This document shows, piece after piece, positions 18,375 through 26,656 of a DNA stretch of 64,000 nt (positions are counted from its first letter, which is position 1; the number at the start of each line of letters is the position of its first letter). The notes below the pieces were generated by a model, which was given only the letters and a program-made list of their open reading frames with translations, was not told the origin of the DNA and searched no databases. The translations under genes and the position numbers were made by a program. Source of the DNA: Chloroflexota bacterium (lineage in GTDB: Bacteria; Chloroflexota; Anaerolineae; Anaerolineales; Villigracilaceae); the NCBI GenBank assembly GCA_016223135.1, contig JACRPQ010000009.1, forward strand, positions 1 through 64,000, given 5' to 3'.

Positions 18375-18977
18375 TCACCGCTCGCACTGAAACCGTTCCA
18401 GCGCCTGCTCGAACAGCGCCTGCGTGTTCTCCGCCTGCGGGCTATAGACCTTCCAGGCAAAGGCGCGTTCGCCGCAAATCCATGCCCCTGCCGCGCCGAA
18501 AGGCAGGACGGGGGTTGCCGTCGAAGTAATGGGGGTGTAGATGACGTTCATGTCGCGCACCCGCTTCACGTCCAGGCTGGCGGTGCGCGTGTCCACATCG
18601 TCCAAAATCAGGTCGAGCATGAACTGCGGGTCGGCTGTCCCCGGCGCAATTTGCCAAATCATCTGAATGAACAGATTGGCGTTGAACGCTGCGATGATTC
18701 CCTGCGAGTAAGTGCTGGGGGAGACGGGATTCTTCTGCGCGCTGACATCGAAGAACGCCATATCGGCAGGATGCCCCACACAGAACTGATATTCGCAAAA
18801 CACCCCCTTGAGGTCGAATGGCGTGGCGGTGGGGAGGGGGACGGGCGGCGGTTGTACGGTATTCGTCGGCATTGCTGCCACGGTTTGCAGCACCGCCACC
18901 TGAATCTGCACATTCGGGTCAGGACGGGGCGCGCAGGCTGTTAGAATCAAAACCAGCAACAATGCTCGGAAACGCAT
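18375..18977 (-). CDS. Predicted lipoprotein of unknown function
   Basis: 200 residues from the ATG at 18977; a longer frame upstream has no coding character. Signal peptide MRFRALLLVLILTACAPRP has a lipobox (LTAC), so the protein should be anchored outside the membrane. A Pro/Thr-rich linker precedes a domain of about 150 residues with CEYQFCVGHPADMAFFD. Its -10 box lies 6 bases before the ATG, suggesting a leaderless message. It is divergent from the next lipoprotein gene. Confidence 0.75.
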   Translation of the reverse strand: MRFRALLLVLILTACAPRPDPNVQIQVAVLQTVAAMPTNTVQPPPVPLPTATPFDLKGVFCEYQFCVGHPADMAFFDVSAQKNPVSPSTYSQGIIAAFNANLFIQMIWQIAPGTADPQFMLDLILDDVDTRTASLDVKRVRDMNVIYTPITSTATPVLPFGAAGAWICGERAFAWKVYSPQAENTQALFEQALERFQCER

Positions 18978-18983
18978 TGGGCG

Positions 18984-18989
18984 ATTATA
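18984..18989 (-). promoter_or_regulatory. -10 box for a leaderless lipoprotein message
   Basis: Read on the minus strand this is a perfect TATAAT, six bases before the ATG of the lipoprotein gene. A start at the usual distance from the -10 box would put the first RNA base on the A of the ATG. No Shine-Dalgarno sequence is present. Confidence 0.55.
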
Positions 18990-19039
18990 CAATGGAACAA
19001 ATCCGGCGGCGGGTTCGTCCCTTTTGCAAAGGAGTGCGA

Positions 19040-20056
19040 ATGAAAACACTTTTGAGTTTACTGATATTGGCTGTGCTTGTGAGCGCCTGCGCGCCTGCGC
19101 CGACCAGACAGCCTGAGATTCCTGCCACTGCATCGTATCCGAATCCCTCCTACCCGAACCCCTCTTACCCCAACCCCTCTTACCCCAACCCCACCGATGC
19201 ATCTGCCGCAAATCTGACTCCCGCCCAGCAGGCGGCTCTTACGCTTCTTTCCCAGACCCTGAACCTGCCCCTTGACCAACTGACCCTCGTCTCCACCGAA
19301 GCCGTGACCTGGTCCAACGGCTGCCTGGACGTGGAACGTCCCGACACGATGTGTACGCAGGCTGTGGTGGAGGGGTATCGCATCATGATTGAAGCGAACG
19401 GCAGGGAATACGAGGTCCGCACCAATGAAACGGGGAGCATGGCGGTGCTTGCCAGCGGCGCGGACGCCGGCGCTTTGATTGAAGTCATCCTCATCCGCCA
19501 GTTGGCTGAAAATCTGGGTTTGGATGCTGGAAGCATTTCTGTGGTCAGTAATGAAGCGGCTGAGTTCCCCGATGCCTGTTTGGGCGTTGCCATGCCGTCT
19601 GTGATGTGCGCGCAGGTCATCACGCCCGGCAGGATCATTGTGCTGGATGCGAACGGCGTCCAATACGAATACCATGTCAGCGACGACGGCAGGCGAATCC
19701 AGCCCGCCACGCTCGCGCTGACCTGGTCACGGGATGGCGGCATTGCAGGGTTTTGTGACCGCTTGACCGTTTTTCTCTCCGGTGAGGTGTATGGCAGTTC
19801 GTGTAAGTCCCACCGCGAGGAGAGGGTGGCTGCCCTCTCTGCACTGCTTTCTGCCGATGAGATGAGCCAGTTTCAAACATGGCTGGACGAATACGGCGCT
19901 CTTACGCTCGACGCCTCCGACCCTGTGGGCGTCTCCGACCGCATGTCGTTGACGCTGAGTCTGTATGGGCGTGGGTCTGCCAAGCCTCTGAAAAATGCCG
20001 AAGCGGAGTTATTCGCCTGGGCGCAAACGCTGTACCAGAAACTCTATGAACGATAG
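19040..20056 (+). CDS. Predicted lipoprotein with SYPNP tandem repeats
   Basis: 338 residues from the ATG at 19040, after AAAGGAG; a frame extended upstream overlaps the divergent gene and is rejected. Signal peptide with lipobox VSAC, then four tandem SYPNP units encoded by a 15-base repeat (19133-19192). Two related domains follow, each with a conserved Cys pair (GCLDVERPDTMC and ACLGVAMPSVMC), which suggests an internal duplication. Function unknown. A strong terminator follows. Confidence 0.82.
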   Translation: MKTLLSLLILAVLVSACAPAPTRQPEIPATASYPNPSYPNPSYPNPSYPNPTDASAANLTPAQQAALTLLSQTLNLPLDQLTLVSTEAVTWSNGCLDVERPDTMCTQAVVEGYRIMIEANGREYEVRTNETGSMAVLASGADAGALIEVILIRQLAENLGLDAGSISVVSNEAAEFPDACLGVAMPSVMCAQVITPGRIIVLDANGVQYEYHVSDDGRRIQPATLALTWSRDGGIAGFCDRLTVFLSGEVYGSSCKSHREERVAALSALLSADEMSQFQTWLDEYGALTLDASDPVGVSDRMSLTLSLYGRGSAKPLKNAEAELFAWAQTLYQKLYER

Positions 20057-20066
20057 ATGTATTGCC

Positions 20067-20107
20067 AAACATCCCGGAGGTCTCATGCCTTCGGGATGTT
20101 TTTTTTA
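20067..20107 (+). terminator. Strong intrinsic terminator
   Basis: AAACATCCCGGAGG pairs with CCTTCGGGATGTTT (one G-T) around a 7-base loop, followed by seven T. It lies 10 bases after the SYPNP lipoprotein gene. Confidence 0.9.
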
Positions 20108-20113
20108 TTCTTG

Positions 20114-20195
20114 ACTTACGCAAAATTGCTTTCTTGTCCGCTAATCTGTGCCAATCTTCGCGAATTTTGAACGAATTAGCGCAGATTAGTGACTC
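20114..20195 (+). repeat. R5 dispersed repeat (GCTAATCT / AATCTTCGCG family)
   Basis: Bases 20122-20148 (starting AAAATTGCTTTCTTGTCCGC) recur exactly, inverted, near 41620-41646, and homology continues through AATCTTCGCGAAT and TTTGAACGAA to GCGCAGATTAG. The two copies share roughly 75 bases. No coding frame is present. The rest of the 20057-20320 gap holds no gene I can see. Confidence 0.7.
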
Positions 20196-20320
20196 AAGTG
20201 AAGAACCAAAAAACTCTGCAGCTCAGTGTTTCGACGGTAAAGTTTCGGACTTGAGCCGTTTGTCCCGAAGTGGGGTTTCGTTGGCGTAAACTTTCGACCA
20301 AAATAGTGCTGTTTGTCATG

Positions 20321-20378
20321 TTGACAGGTGGTTTCCTGCTGCGGTATATTTTGGCACACCCCTCCCCCCTGGGAGGGG
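20321..20378 (+). promoter_or_regulatory. csoR-copZ-copA promoter with palindromic operator
   Basis: TTGACA (20321-20326) and TATATT (20345-20350) are 18 bases apart. Right after the -10 box, CCCCTCCC (20359-20366) and GGGAGGGG (20371-20378) form a palindrome over the likely transcription start. GC-rich palindromes in this position are typical CsoR operators, so copper would release CsoR and open the promoter. Caution: family R8 repeats look similar. Confidence 0.7.
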
Positions 20379-20422
20379 GTAAGTTCGGAGCCCAACGTGA
20401 GGTCTGAACGAAAGAGGAAACC

Positions 20423-20692
20423 ATGATGGATGAAAATACCCTCAAACGATTGAAAACCATCGAAGGACACCTGCGCGGGGTCATCCGCATGGTGGAAGAA
20501 GACGCCTATTGCATTGACGTTATCCGGCAAATTCAGGCGGTCGAAGCCGCCTTGAACAAGGTCAGTTCGCGCATTTTGGAAGATCACCTCAATTCCTGCG
20601 TCATCACCGCCATTCAGGGCAGTGACAAAAAGGAACGCGAGCGCGTGTTGAAGGAGATTACTGAAGTGTTCGAGATGTCCACGAAGGTCTGA
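20423..20692 (+). CDS. csoR: Copper-sensing repressor, CsoR family
   Basis: 89 residues. The copper ligands of CsoR are present in the right spacing: Cys30, His55, Cys59 (YC...DHLNSC). CsoR is a helical, DNA-binding tetramer that lets go of the operator when Cu(I) binds. It leads the operon with copZ and copA, downstream of a promoter with a palindromic operator. GAAAGAGGAAACC lies upstream of the ATG. Confidence 0.92.
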   Translation: MMDENTLKRLKTIEGHLRGVIRMVEEDAYCIDVIRQIQAVEAALNKVSSRILEDHLNSCVITAIQGSDKKERERVLKEITEVFEMSTKV

Positions 20693-20730
20693 TAGTCGAA
20701 TAGTCGAATAGTCTGATAGTCGGTAGTCGA
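20689..20730 (+). repeat. R3 repeat array (TAGTCGAATAGTCTGATAGTC)
   Basis: Tandem, imperfect TCTGATAGTC/GAATAGTC units begin in the csoR stop codon. A related array lies at 52751-52797 before pruA. The array is within the operon, 58 bases before copZ. Confidence 0.6.
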
Positions 20731-20788
20731 GCGCGATTCAGCGAGGCTGCCGAAAATCGTAAATCCCAAATCTCTAAAAGGAGTTCCC

Positions 20789-21007
20789 ATGACCACTGTA
20801 ACCTATTCCGTCCCCGCTATTCATTGCGGACACTGCACTCACACCATTGAAATGGAATTGAGCGAGCTGCAGGGCGTCCAGTCTGTCAAAGCGGAAATTG
20901 ACACCAAGAAAGTGACCGTCACCTTCGACGCGCCCGCCAGCGAGGAAAAAATCAAGGCGCTGCTGGCGGAGATCAATTATCCCGCCGAGGGATTGATCAC
21001 GTTGTAG
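20789..21007 (+). CDS. copZ: Copper chaperone, CopZ-like HMA protein
   Basis: 72 residues, a single HMA domain. The Cu(I)-binding motif is HCGHC (Cys13, Cys16), giving CxxC next to a His. It would carry Cu(I) in the cytoplasm to CopA. AAAGGAG precedes the ATG. It lies between csoR and copA. Confidence 0.9.
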   Translation: MTTVTYSVPAIHCGHCTHTIEMELSELQGVQSVKAEIDTKKVTVTFDAPASEEKIKALLAEINYPAEGLITL

Positions 21008-21009
21008 TC

Positions 21010-21045
21010 ATTGGTAAATGGTGATTCCCATCACCATTTACCAAT
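21010..21045 (+). repeat. R1-related perfect palindrome between copZ and copA
   Basis: ATTGGTAAATGGTGAT (21010-21025) pairs perfectly with 21030-21045 around the loop TCCC. No T-tract follows. It stands just before copA, where a ribosome binding site would be expected, so the stem may modulate copA translation. Confidence 0.65.
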
Positions 21046-21060
21046 CTCCAATTACCCAAT

Positions 21061-23517
21061 ATGACTGCTCCCAAGCAATTAACCCTCCCCATCACCGGCA
21101 TGACCTGTGCCAACTGTGTTGCCACCGTCGAGCGCAACCTCAAGAAACTGGACGGTGTGCAAAGCGCCGTGGTGAATCTCTCATCCGAACGCGCCACGGT
21201 GGATTTCGATCCATCGAAACTCACGCTGATTGATTTTATCTCTCGCGTTGAACGGGCTGGCTATGGCGTCGCCACCGGCGAAGCCGACCTCATCATCAAG
21301 CGCCTCGCCGACGATAACGACGCCCGCCGCCTCGAAAAAGCATTGACCAGCCTGGATGGCGTGCTGGAGGCGCAGGTCAATTTCACAACCGAAAAGGCGC
21401 GCGTCAAGTACGTGCCGACCATTATCACGCAAGCCGAACTGCGCCGCGCGGTGGCGGCGGCTGGCTTCGAAGCGCTCGAACTGGGCGGCGAGGCGGAAGA
21501 CGCCGAAGCCAAGGCGCGCGAACATGAGATCAACGAACAGCGCCGCCTGCTCATCATCGGGCTTATCTTCACCGTGCCGCTGTTTCTCTTTGCGATGGCG
21601 CGCGATTTTGGGCTCCTGCCCGATGCGTTTTATGCGATGTCTGCAATGGAAGGCATGGCGCGCGTCCCCGCCGCATGGACGAACTGGCTGATGCTGGCGC
21701 TCGCCACGCCCGTTCAATTCTATGTGGGCTGGCAGTATTATGTCGGCGCATACAAGGCGCTCCGCAACAAATCTGCCAACATGGATGTGCTTATCGCCAT
21801 GGGGTCTTCGGCTGCGTATTTTTATTCCATCCCGATCACCCTTGGTCTGCTGATGGGACACGTCTATTACGAGACGGCGGCGGTCATAATCACGCTCATC
21901 AAACTGGGAAAGTTTCTCGAAGCCCGCGCCAAGGGACGCACCTCCGAAGCCATCAAAAAACTGATGGGCCTGCGCGCCAAAACCGCCCGCGTCATTCGTG
22001 ACGGGGAGGAGACGGAGGTCTCGATTGACGACGTGCGCGTTGGAGACATTGTCCTCGTCCGCCCGGGCGAGAAGATCCCGGTGGACGGTGTGGTCATCGA
22101 AGGGCGCAGCGCCGTGGACGAATCCATGCTGACGGGCGAATCGCTCCCCGTTGAAAAGAAGCAGGGCGATACCGTCATCGGCGCGACCTTGAACAAACTC
22201 GGCATGTTGAAATTCGAGGCGACCAAAGTCGGCAAGGAGACCGCGCTCGCGCAGATCATCAAACTTGTCGAAGACGCTCAAGGGAGCAAGGCGCCCATCC
22301 AAAAACTGGCGGATCAGGTTTCGGCGGTGTTCGTCCCGATTGTCATTGTCATTGCTTTGTTGACGTTCGCAGGCTGGTATTTCTTTGCTCCGCAGGTTGA
22401 CGACCAATTCACGCGAGCGCTCATCAATATGGTTGCCGTGCTGGTGATTGCCTGCCCGTGCGCGATGGGGCTTGCCACGCCGACCGCCATTATGGTGGGG
22501 ACGGGCAAAGGCGCAGAAGCAGGCATCCTCTTCCGCAACAGTGAAGCGTTGGAACGGGCGGGCAAGGTCAACGTGGTGGTGCTGGATAAGACCGGCACGA
22601 TCACGAAGGGTCAGCCTGCCGTCACGGATGTAATCACCAATCCCCAATTGCCATTTACTGCGGACGAATTACTCCGCCTCGCCGCCTCCGTGGAAAAAGG
22701 CTCCGAACACCCTCTTGGCGAAGCCATCTGGGCGGAAGCCACCACGCGCGGGCTGCGTTTGGCGGAAACGGCCGGGTTTAAGGCAGAGCCCGGACACGGC
22801 GTCCAGGCTGAGGTCGAAGGAAGAAGCGTCATTGTTGGGAACAAGAGGATGTTCGAGAGTCGCGGAATCCCGTTGGGGAGTCTTGAGTCCGAAGTGTCGC
22901 GTCTCCAATCTGAAGCCAAGACCGCCATGCTGGTTGCAGTGGATGGCGTTGCCGCAGGCGTCATTGCGGTGGCGGATACCATCAAGGACGGCTCGAAAGA
23001 GGCGATTGCCGAACTGCACAAGATGGGCTTGAAGGTGGCGATGATTACAGGCGATAACCAGAAGACCGCCGAAGCGATTGCGCGTGAGGTTGGGATTGAC
23101 CAGGTTCTGGCTGAAGTATTGCCCGAGGGAAAATCTTCCGAAGTCAAGAAACTCCAAACTCACCAGTCGCCAATGAATATCGTTGCCATGGTTGGCGACG
23201 GCGTCAACGACGCTCCCGCCCTCGCGCAAGCCGACGTGGGCATTGCCATTGGCACAGGCACCGACGTGGCGATGGCTGCCGCGCCTGTGACCCTGATGAG
23301 CGGCGACCTGCGCGGCGTGGCGCGGGCGATTCAACTCTCGCGCAAGACGCTCCGCACCATCAAACAGAATTTGTTCTGGGCGTTCTTCTATAACGTCATC
23401 CTCATCCCTGCTGCGGCGCTGGGGTATCTCAATCCCATGCTTGCCGCCGGCGCAATGGCGTTCAGCAGTGTGTTCGTGGTAAGCAATAGTTTAAGGCTGC
23501 GCCGTGCGAAAATCTAA
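21061..23517 (+). CDS. copA: Copper-exporting P1B-type ATPase CopA
   Basis: 818 residues. The first HMA domain has TCANC (Cys16, Cys19); a second HMA-like domain (about residues 75-150) has lost its CxxC. Eight predicted membrane helices surround the core motifs: transduction site CPC (465-467), DKTGT with phosphorylated Asp509, MITGDNQ and [10 protein letters not shown]. It expels Cu(I) from the cytoplasm. The ATG has no clear Shine-Dalgarno; a palindrome stands in its place. Confidence 0.95.
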   Translation: MTAPKQLTLPITGMTCANCVATVERNLKKLDGVQSAVVNLSSERATVDFDPSKLTLIDFISRVERAGYGVATGEADLIIKRLADDNDARRLEKALTSLDGVLEAQVNFTTEKARVKYVPTIITQAELRRAVAAAGFEALELGGEAEDAEAKAREHEINEQRRLLIIGLIFTVPLFLFAMARDFGLLPDAFYAMSAMEGMARVPAAWTNWLMLALATPVQFYVGWQYYVGAYKALRNKSANMDVLIAMGSSAAYFYSIPITLGLLMGHVYYETAAVIITLIKLGKFLEARAKGRTSEAIKKLMGLRAKTARVIRDGEETEVSIDDVRVGDIVLVRPGEKIPVDGVVIEGRSAVDESMLTGESLPVEKKQGDTVIGATLNKLGMLKFEATKVGKETALAQIIKLVEDAQGSKAPIQKLADQVSAVFVPIVIVIALLTFAGWYFFAPQVDDQFTRALINMVAVLVIACPCAMGLATPTAIMVGTGKGAEAGILFRNSEALERAGKVNVVVLDKTGTITKGQPAVTDVITNPQLPFTADELLRLAASVEKGSEHPLGEAIWAEATTRGLRLAETAGFKAEPGHGVQAEVEGRSVIVGNKRMFESRGIPLGSLESEVSRLQSEAKTAMLVAVDGVAAGVIAVADTIKDGSKEAIAELHKMGLKVAMITGDNQKTAEAIAREVGIDQVLAEVLPEGKSSEVKKLQTHQSPMNIVAMVGDGVNDAPALAQADVGIAIGTGTDVAMAAAPVTLMSGDLRGVARAIQLSRKTLRTIKQNLFWAFFYNVILIPAAALGYLNPMLAAGAMAFSSVFVVSNSLRLRRAKI

Positions 23518-23521
23518 AGAT

Positions 23522-23600
23522 TGTACACAGGTATACAGGTAAATAAGTACACACGTCGCCTGTATACCTGTATACCTGTGTACCTGTGTACCTGTATACT
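23522..23600 (+). repeat. R2 repeat array (TATACCTGTATACCTGTGTACC)
   Basis: Units of TACCTGTATACCTGTG are repeated after an opposite-strand copy (GTACACAGGTATACAGGT), so the array can fold on itself. Related arrays lie at 24111-24188 and 58311-58366. It fills the gap between copA and the YHS gene and ends in TTCCTCCTT. Confidence 0.75.
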
Positions 23601-23608
23601 TCCTCCTT

Positions 23609-23818
23609 ATGCTCACTACCGACTCTTCCCCTCGCTACAAAACCGCCTGTGGTGGTTTTATCAAAGACCCCTCGCGGTATCCCAGCGCCGAATTTCACGG
23701 CGAGACCATCTACTTTTGCACGCAAGCCTGCCTGAACGCTTTCCGGAAAGCCCCGGAAGCGTTCATGGCAGGAGAAATCGAGCATCCCCTGGATGATGCT
23801 GAAAACGAAACTCAGTAA
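23609..23818 (+). CDS. YHS-domain protein
   Basis: 69 residues. The YHS pattern is YPSAEFHGETIYFCTQACLN: Tyr-His-like start, then CxxxC in a small metal-binding fold. YHS domains often accompany copper ATPases and may bind or pass on metal. It follows copA across an R2 array. The stop codon lies in the first bases of an R7 repeat. Confidence 0.78.
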   Translation: MLTTDSSPRYKTACGGFIKDPSRYPSAEFHGETIYFCTQACLNAFRKAPEAFMAGEIEHPLDDAENETQ

Positions 23819-23850
23819 CTGATGTTACGCGGCAGCGCGAGATTTTGCAG
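23816..23850 (+). repeat. R7 repeat, truncated copy
   Basis: TAACTGATGTTACGCGGCAG followed by CGCGAGATT matches the starts of the fuller copies at 26354 and 62436. It overlaps the YHS stop codon. Confidence 0.6.
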
Positions 23851-23888
23851 AATAACAATTCAACCTGACAATCCGCTGCACTTGACGC

Positions 23889-23962
23889 CGCACGGGGATT
23901 AACCCCCGTGCTATTCCTGCCAAGTCCGCTCAAGCGGACTAGTCCCGCCAAGGCGGGACTTT
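23889..23962 (+). repeat. Three successive hairpins in the YHS-DUF2203 gap
   Basis: CACGGGG/CCCCGTG (23891-23897, 23904-23910), AGTCCGC/GCGGACT (23923-23940) and AGTCCCGCC/GGCGGGACT (23941-23960) stand in a row. The third is followed by TTTG only. I read them as a dispersed palindromic element, possibly with a terminator role for the copper unit. No gene is visible in 23819-24202. Confidence 0.5.
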
Positions 23963-24043
23963 GTACGAGTAGCACGGACGCCTGCCCTGAGCCGCCGGGC
24001 TGAGTTTGTCGAAGCCCTGTCGAAGGGTTCACGTCCGTGCGGG

Positions 24044-24093
24044 CTTAAATCAGCGTAATCAGCGTTCATCTGCGTCCTAAAACAAAAGTGTTG
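24044..24093 (+). repeat. R6 repeat (AATCAGCGTAATCAGCGTTCA)
   Basis: CTTAAATCAGCGTAATCAGC and the following CATCTGCG and AACAAAAGTGT match, inverted and with few changes, 55696-55744. Two copies in one window, in unrelated gaps, show a dispersed repeat. Confidence 0.65.
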
Positions 24094-24110
24094 AGCGGCT
24101 AAAAAAAACC

Positions 24111-24188
24111 GTACACCTGAAAACAGGTATACAGGTCAGGGCGTTGCCTTGTTTACCTGTATACCTGTTTACCTGTATACCTGTTTAC
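24111..24188 (+). repeat. R2 repeat array upstream of the DUF2203 gene
   Basis: Opposite-strand ACAGGTATACAGGT is followed by three direct TTTACCTGTATACCTG units. The last unit supplies a -35-like TTTACC (24169-24174), 16 bases before TATACT (24191-24196). Confidence 0.7.
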
Positions 24189-24196
24189 GTTATACT
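24169..24196 (+). promoter_or_regulatory. Promoter formed at the edge of an R2 array
   Basis: TTTACC and TATACT with 16 bases between. The -10 ends 6 bases before the ATG of the DUF2203 gene, so the message is probably leaderless. Confidence 0.45.
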
Positions 24197-24202
24197 CTTT
24201 CC

Positions 24203-24586
24203 ATGCCGCGTTATTTCACCCTTTCGGAAGCCAATGAAACCTTGCAAGCCATCCGCCCGCTTGTGGGTGAGATGTTGGCGATTCGCGCAAAAATCCTTGC
24301 CGCCCAGCCCGAAGCCTGGGATGCCATCGAAAAGTCCGCAGGCAACGGGGGGAATCAGGCTTTGAGCGCGATGGTGCAGGATTTCGGTCGGTTCGATGCG
24401 CTTGTCCATCAGATTTTGGCAAGCGGCGCCCAAATCAAAGATATCAACATTGGTTTGCTGGATTTTCCCGCCCTGCGGGAGGGACGGGAAGTGTACTTGT
24501 GCTGGAAGTATGGAGAGGACAAGATCGCCTTCTGGCATGAAGTGGATGCAGGGTTTGCCGGGCGGCAGCCCATCGAGACGTTTTGA
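24203..24586 (+). CDS. DUF2203 family protein
   Basis: 127 residues from the ATG at 24203. MPRYFTLSEANETLQAIRPL, LREGREVYLCWKYGEDKIAF and WHEVDAGFAGR match the DUF2203 family, which has no known function. Upstream sequence in the same frame is an R2 repeat, so an earlier start is rejected. No Shine-Dalgarno; a -10 box sits 6 bases before the ATG. Confidence 0.85.
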   Translation: MPRYFTLSEANETLQAIRPLVGEMLAIRAKILAAQPEAWDAIEKSAGNGGNQALSAMVQDFGRFDALVHQILASGAQIKDINIGLLDFPALREGREVYLCWKYGEDKIAFWHEVDAGFAGRQPIETF

Positions 24587-24601
24587 ACCCCATGGAGACG
24601 A

Positions 24602-25501
24602 ATGAATAAAGGCATTTTGTACGGCATTGGCGCGTATGCGCTTTGGGGATTTTTCCCCATCTACTGGAAGTTTTTGCACGATGTACCCGCCCTGCAAGTG
24701 ATCGGTCACCGCATTGGCTGGTCGTTTGTTCTGTTGGCGGCGTACCTTGTGTTGACCGGTCAATGGCACAGCTTTCGCTCCGCTGCCTTCAATCGCAAGA
24801 CGGTTGGAATCTATGCCATTGCAGGGATTTTGCTTTCCTTCAACTGGCTTATTTACGTGTGGGGCGTGAACGCCGGCTTCATTGTGGAAACCAGCCTGGG
24901 ATATTTCATCAACCCCTTGTTGAGCGTCCTGCTGGGCGTCATTTTTCTGCGGGAACGCCTGCGCCCGTGGCAGTGGGTTCCCGTTGGGCTGGCGGCGGTG
25001 GGGGTGGGGTATCTCACCTTTGTCTATGGGCGTCCGCCATGGATTGCGCTTTCGCTGGCGTTTACCTTCGGCTTTTACGGCTTTGTCAAAAAGCTTTCGC
25101 CGCTGGGATCGTTATATGGGCTTACGCTTGAAACCGCCATTGTCTTCCCGGCGGCGCTGGCGTATCTGGTCTTTGTGGCTGTCAACGGCTCGGGAGCGTT
25201 CCTCCATAACGGCATGCAAGTGGATTTGTTCCTCATCGGCGCAGGGCTGGTGACCACCGTCCCTCTGCTCATGTTTGCCTCGGCGGCGAAGCAAATCCCG
25301 CTGACGGTGGTGGGGCTTTTGCAATATATCGCCCCCACGCTTCAATTCCTCATCGGCGTGCTGGTGTATAAGGAGCCTTTCGATTTTGCCCATTTCATCG
25401 GCTTTGCCATCGTCTGGGCGGCTCTCATCATCTTTGGCATTGAGAGTTATATGGCAAACCGCCTGCCGGTTGAACCCATCCCCGAATTGGGAGAAGACTG
25501 A
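24602..25501 (+). CDS. EamA-family transporter, RarD-like
   Basis: 299 residues, about ten hydrophobic helices in two EamA halves. The start GIGAYALWGFFPIYWKFL and FNWLIYVWGVNAGFIVETSLG are close to RarD proteins. Substrate unknown. ATGGAGACG precedes the ATG. It follows the DUF2203 gene after 15 bases and is probably on the same message. Confidence 0.85.
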   Translation: MNKGILYGIGAYALWGFFPIYWKFLHDVPALQVIGHRIGWSFVLLAAYLVLTGQWHSFRSAAFNRKTVGIYAIAGILLSFNWLIYVWGVNAGFIVETSLGYFINPLLSVLLGVIFLRERLRPWQWVPVGLAAVGVGYLTFVYGRPPWIALSLAFTFGFYGFVKKLSPLGSLYGLTLETAIVFPAALAYLVFVAVNGSGAFLHNGMQVDLFLIGAGLVTTVPLLMFASAAKQIPLTVVGLLQYIAPTLQFLIGVLVYKEPFDFAHFIGFAIVWAALIIFGIESYMANRLPVEPIPELGED

Positions 25502-25506
25502 AAGTT

Positions 25507-26361
25507 CTACCTTATCTCCAATTCCTTTACTTCCAGCCAAGCGGGTTCGGGGTTTGCCAACACCCCGAACCCGATTTTTCCTTCGGGCGTGAACGCCGCA
25601 TATTGATTATCAATCCAGATGACCACTCCCAGAGGCGGATTCGGACTCACCGCCGACTCGAACACCCGAACCTCATCCACCTCAAAAGAGACACGCTTCA
25701 GACTCCACTCCAGCCTGTATCGGTGCCATTGAGCCGGGTCCACACGGACGGCTTCTTCCTGCGGCGTTACAACTGCGCTGGCGGGCGCTGCCAGGGGAGA
25801 ACGCCTGCTGATCCTATCCGCGTACTCGGCGCTCTCTTGCGCCGGCGGCGGATTTAACGCCCTGCCATCCTCCAGAATGACCCTGCTTAATAACCGCCGC
25901 GTCCACTTGCGCGAGAAGGGAAGCGCCAGCCCCGCCAGCAACAGCAGAGGGTGAAACTTTGGCGAGCGAAAGGTTTGGGCGAGAAAACCATTTGCCGGTT
26001 TGTTGGAGAACGAAAGATAATTTTCCCTCGACGCTCCAAAAAACCAAGCCACATTCGGCAGGGCGGGGATGCGGAAGGGCTTCCCTCCAAAACCAAGCGA
26101 CCACCCGAAAGGGTCGTTCCACAGACCGAATCCCCAGGTTCCGGGGAGGGAAGCGTTCGAGGTGCGGGCAGACAGGCTGAGGGTCAGACCGAAGCGGTGG
26201 GGGAAAAGATGTCTCTTTGGGATTTGCGTGTAGTCGTCAAGTTGAGCGAGGCGATATTCGTCTGCTTGTCCGGCGGGAATGCTCAAACGGTAATGCCCGC
26301 TTGAAATTTCCTCCACATGCGCCAATGGCGTGAAACGAGGGCGTAGATGTGAGTAACTCAT
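25507..26361 (-). CDS. Hypothetical protein with a concanavalin-A/GH16-like region
   Basis: 284 residues. The C-terminal third (WHRYRLEWSLKRVSFEVDE and GVVIWIDNQYAAFTPEGKIG) looks like a beta-sandwich lectin/glucanase fold such as GH16 or LamG, but I see no catalytic ExDxE, so a hydrolase role is not supported. The ATG lies inside an R7 repeat; the real start might be further in. Convergent with the RarD gene. Confidence 0.55.
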   Translation of the reverse strand: MSYSHLRPRFTPLAHVEEISSGHYRLSIPAGQADEYRLAQLDDYTQIPKRHLFPHRFGLTLSLSARTSNASLPGTWGFGLWNDPFGWSLGFGGKPFRIPALPNVAWFFGASRENYLSFSNKPANGFLAQTFRSPKFHPLLLLAGLALPFSRKWTRRLLSRVILEDGRALNPPPAQESAEYADRISRRSPLAAPASAVVTPQEEAVRVDPAQWHRYRLEWSLKRVSFEVDEVRVFESAVSPNPPLGVVIWIDNQYAAFTPEGKIGFGVLANPEPAWLEVKELEIR

Positions 26362-26440
26362 GTTACGTGGTAGCGCGAGATTTATCTCGCGTTTTCGGGC
26401 GACATGACCCGCCCTACGAAGGAACTTCGTAAGGTGAGTG
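26354..26440 (+). repeat. R7 repeat, long copy
   Basis: TAACTCATGTTACGTGGTAG, then CGCGAGATTTATCTCGCGTTTT (a hairpin), GGCGACATGA, CCTACGAAGGAACTTCGTAAG. The order matches the copy at 62436-62541. The start codon of the minus-strand gene lies in its first bases. Confidence 0.65.
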
Positions 26441-26487
26441 AGTAAGTCATAGGGGGATAGTTGGCGTCATGACAGTCATTGCCGGTA

Positions 26488-26594
26488 ATTGTACCCGCTG
26501 AAAGTGGTCCTTGCCCCACGCCCTAAAGTCTTCCTGTTTGTTTCATGTTGCGCGCCCGTTGAGCGCGTGAGGAAACGCCGCTTGCGGGTACAAT
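26488..26594. promoter_or_regulatory. Inverted pair of GCGGGTACAAT boxes in a divergent gap
   Basis: ATTGTACCCGC (26488-26498) and GCGGGTACAAT (26584-26594) are exact inverted copies 85 bases apart in the gap between two divergent genes. TACAAT is a good -10 hexamer on each side, one for each direction, so these may be divergent promoters or the two half-sites of a regulator. No gene is supported in 26362-26656. Confidence 0.35.
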
Positions 26595-26643
26595 GTGGTA
26601 CCAATTTATCATTCATTTTCGGTCTCTTTTTTCTTGTTGCACT

Positions 26644-26649
26644 TATAAT
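26644..26649 (+). promoter_or_regulatory. -10 box for leaderless BTAD regulator message
   Basis: Perfect TATAAT, 7 bases before the ATG at 26657; no Shine-Dalgarno. No clear -35 at the right distance, so an activator may be needed. Confidence 0.5.
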
Positions 26650-26656
26650 CTTAAAC

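Noticed and set aside
23522-24190. R2 arrays as a CRISPR
   Set aside because: Units are about 8-16 bases, without unique spacers of constant length, and there are no cas genes.
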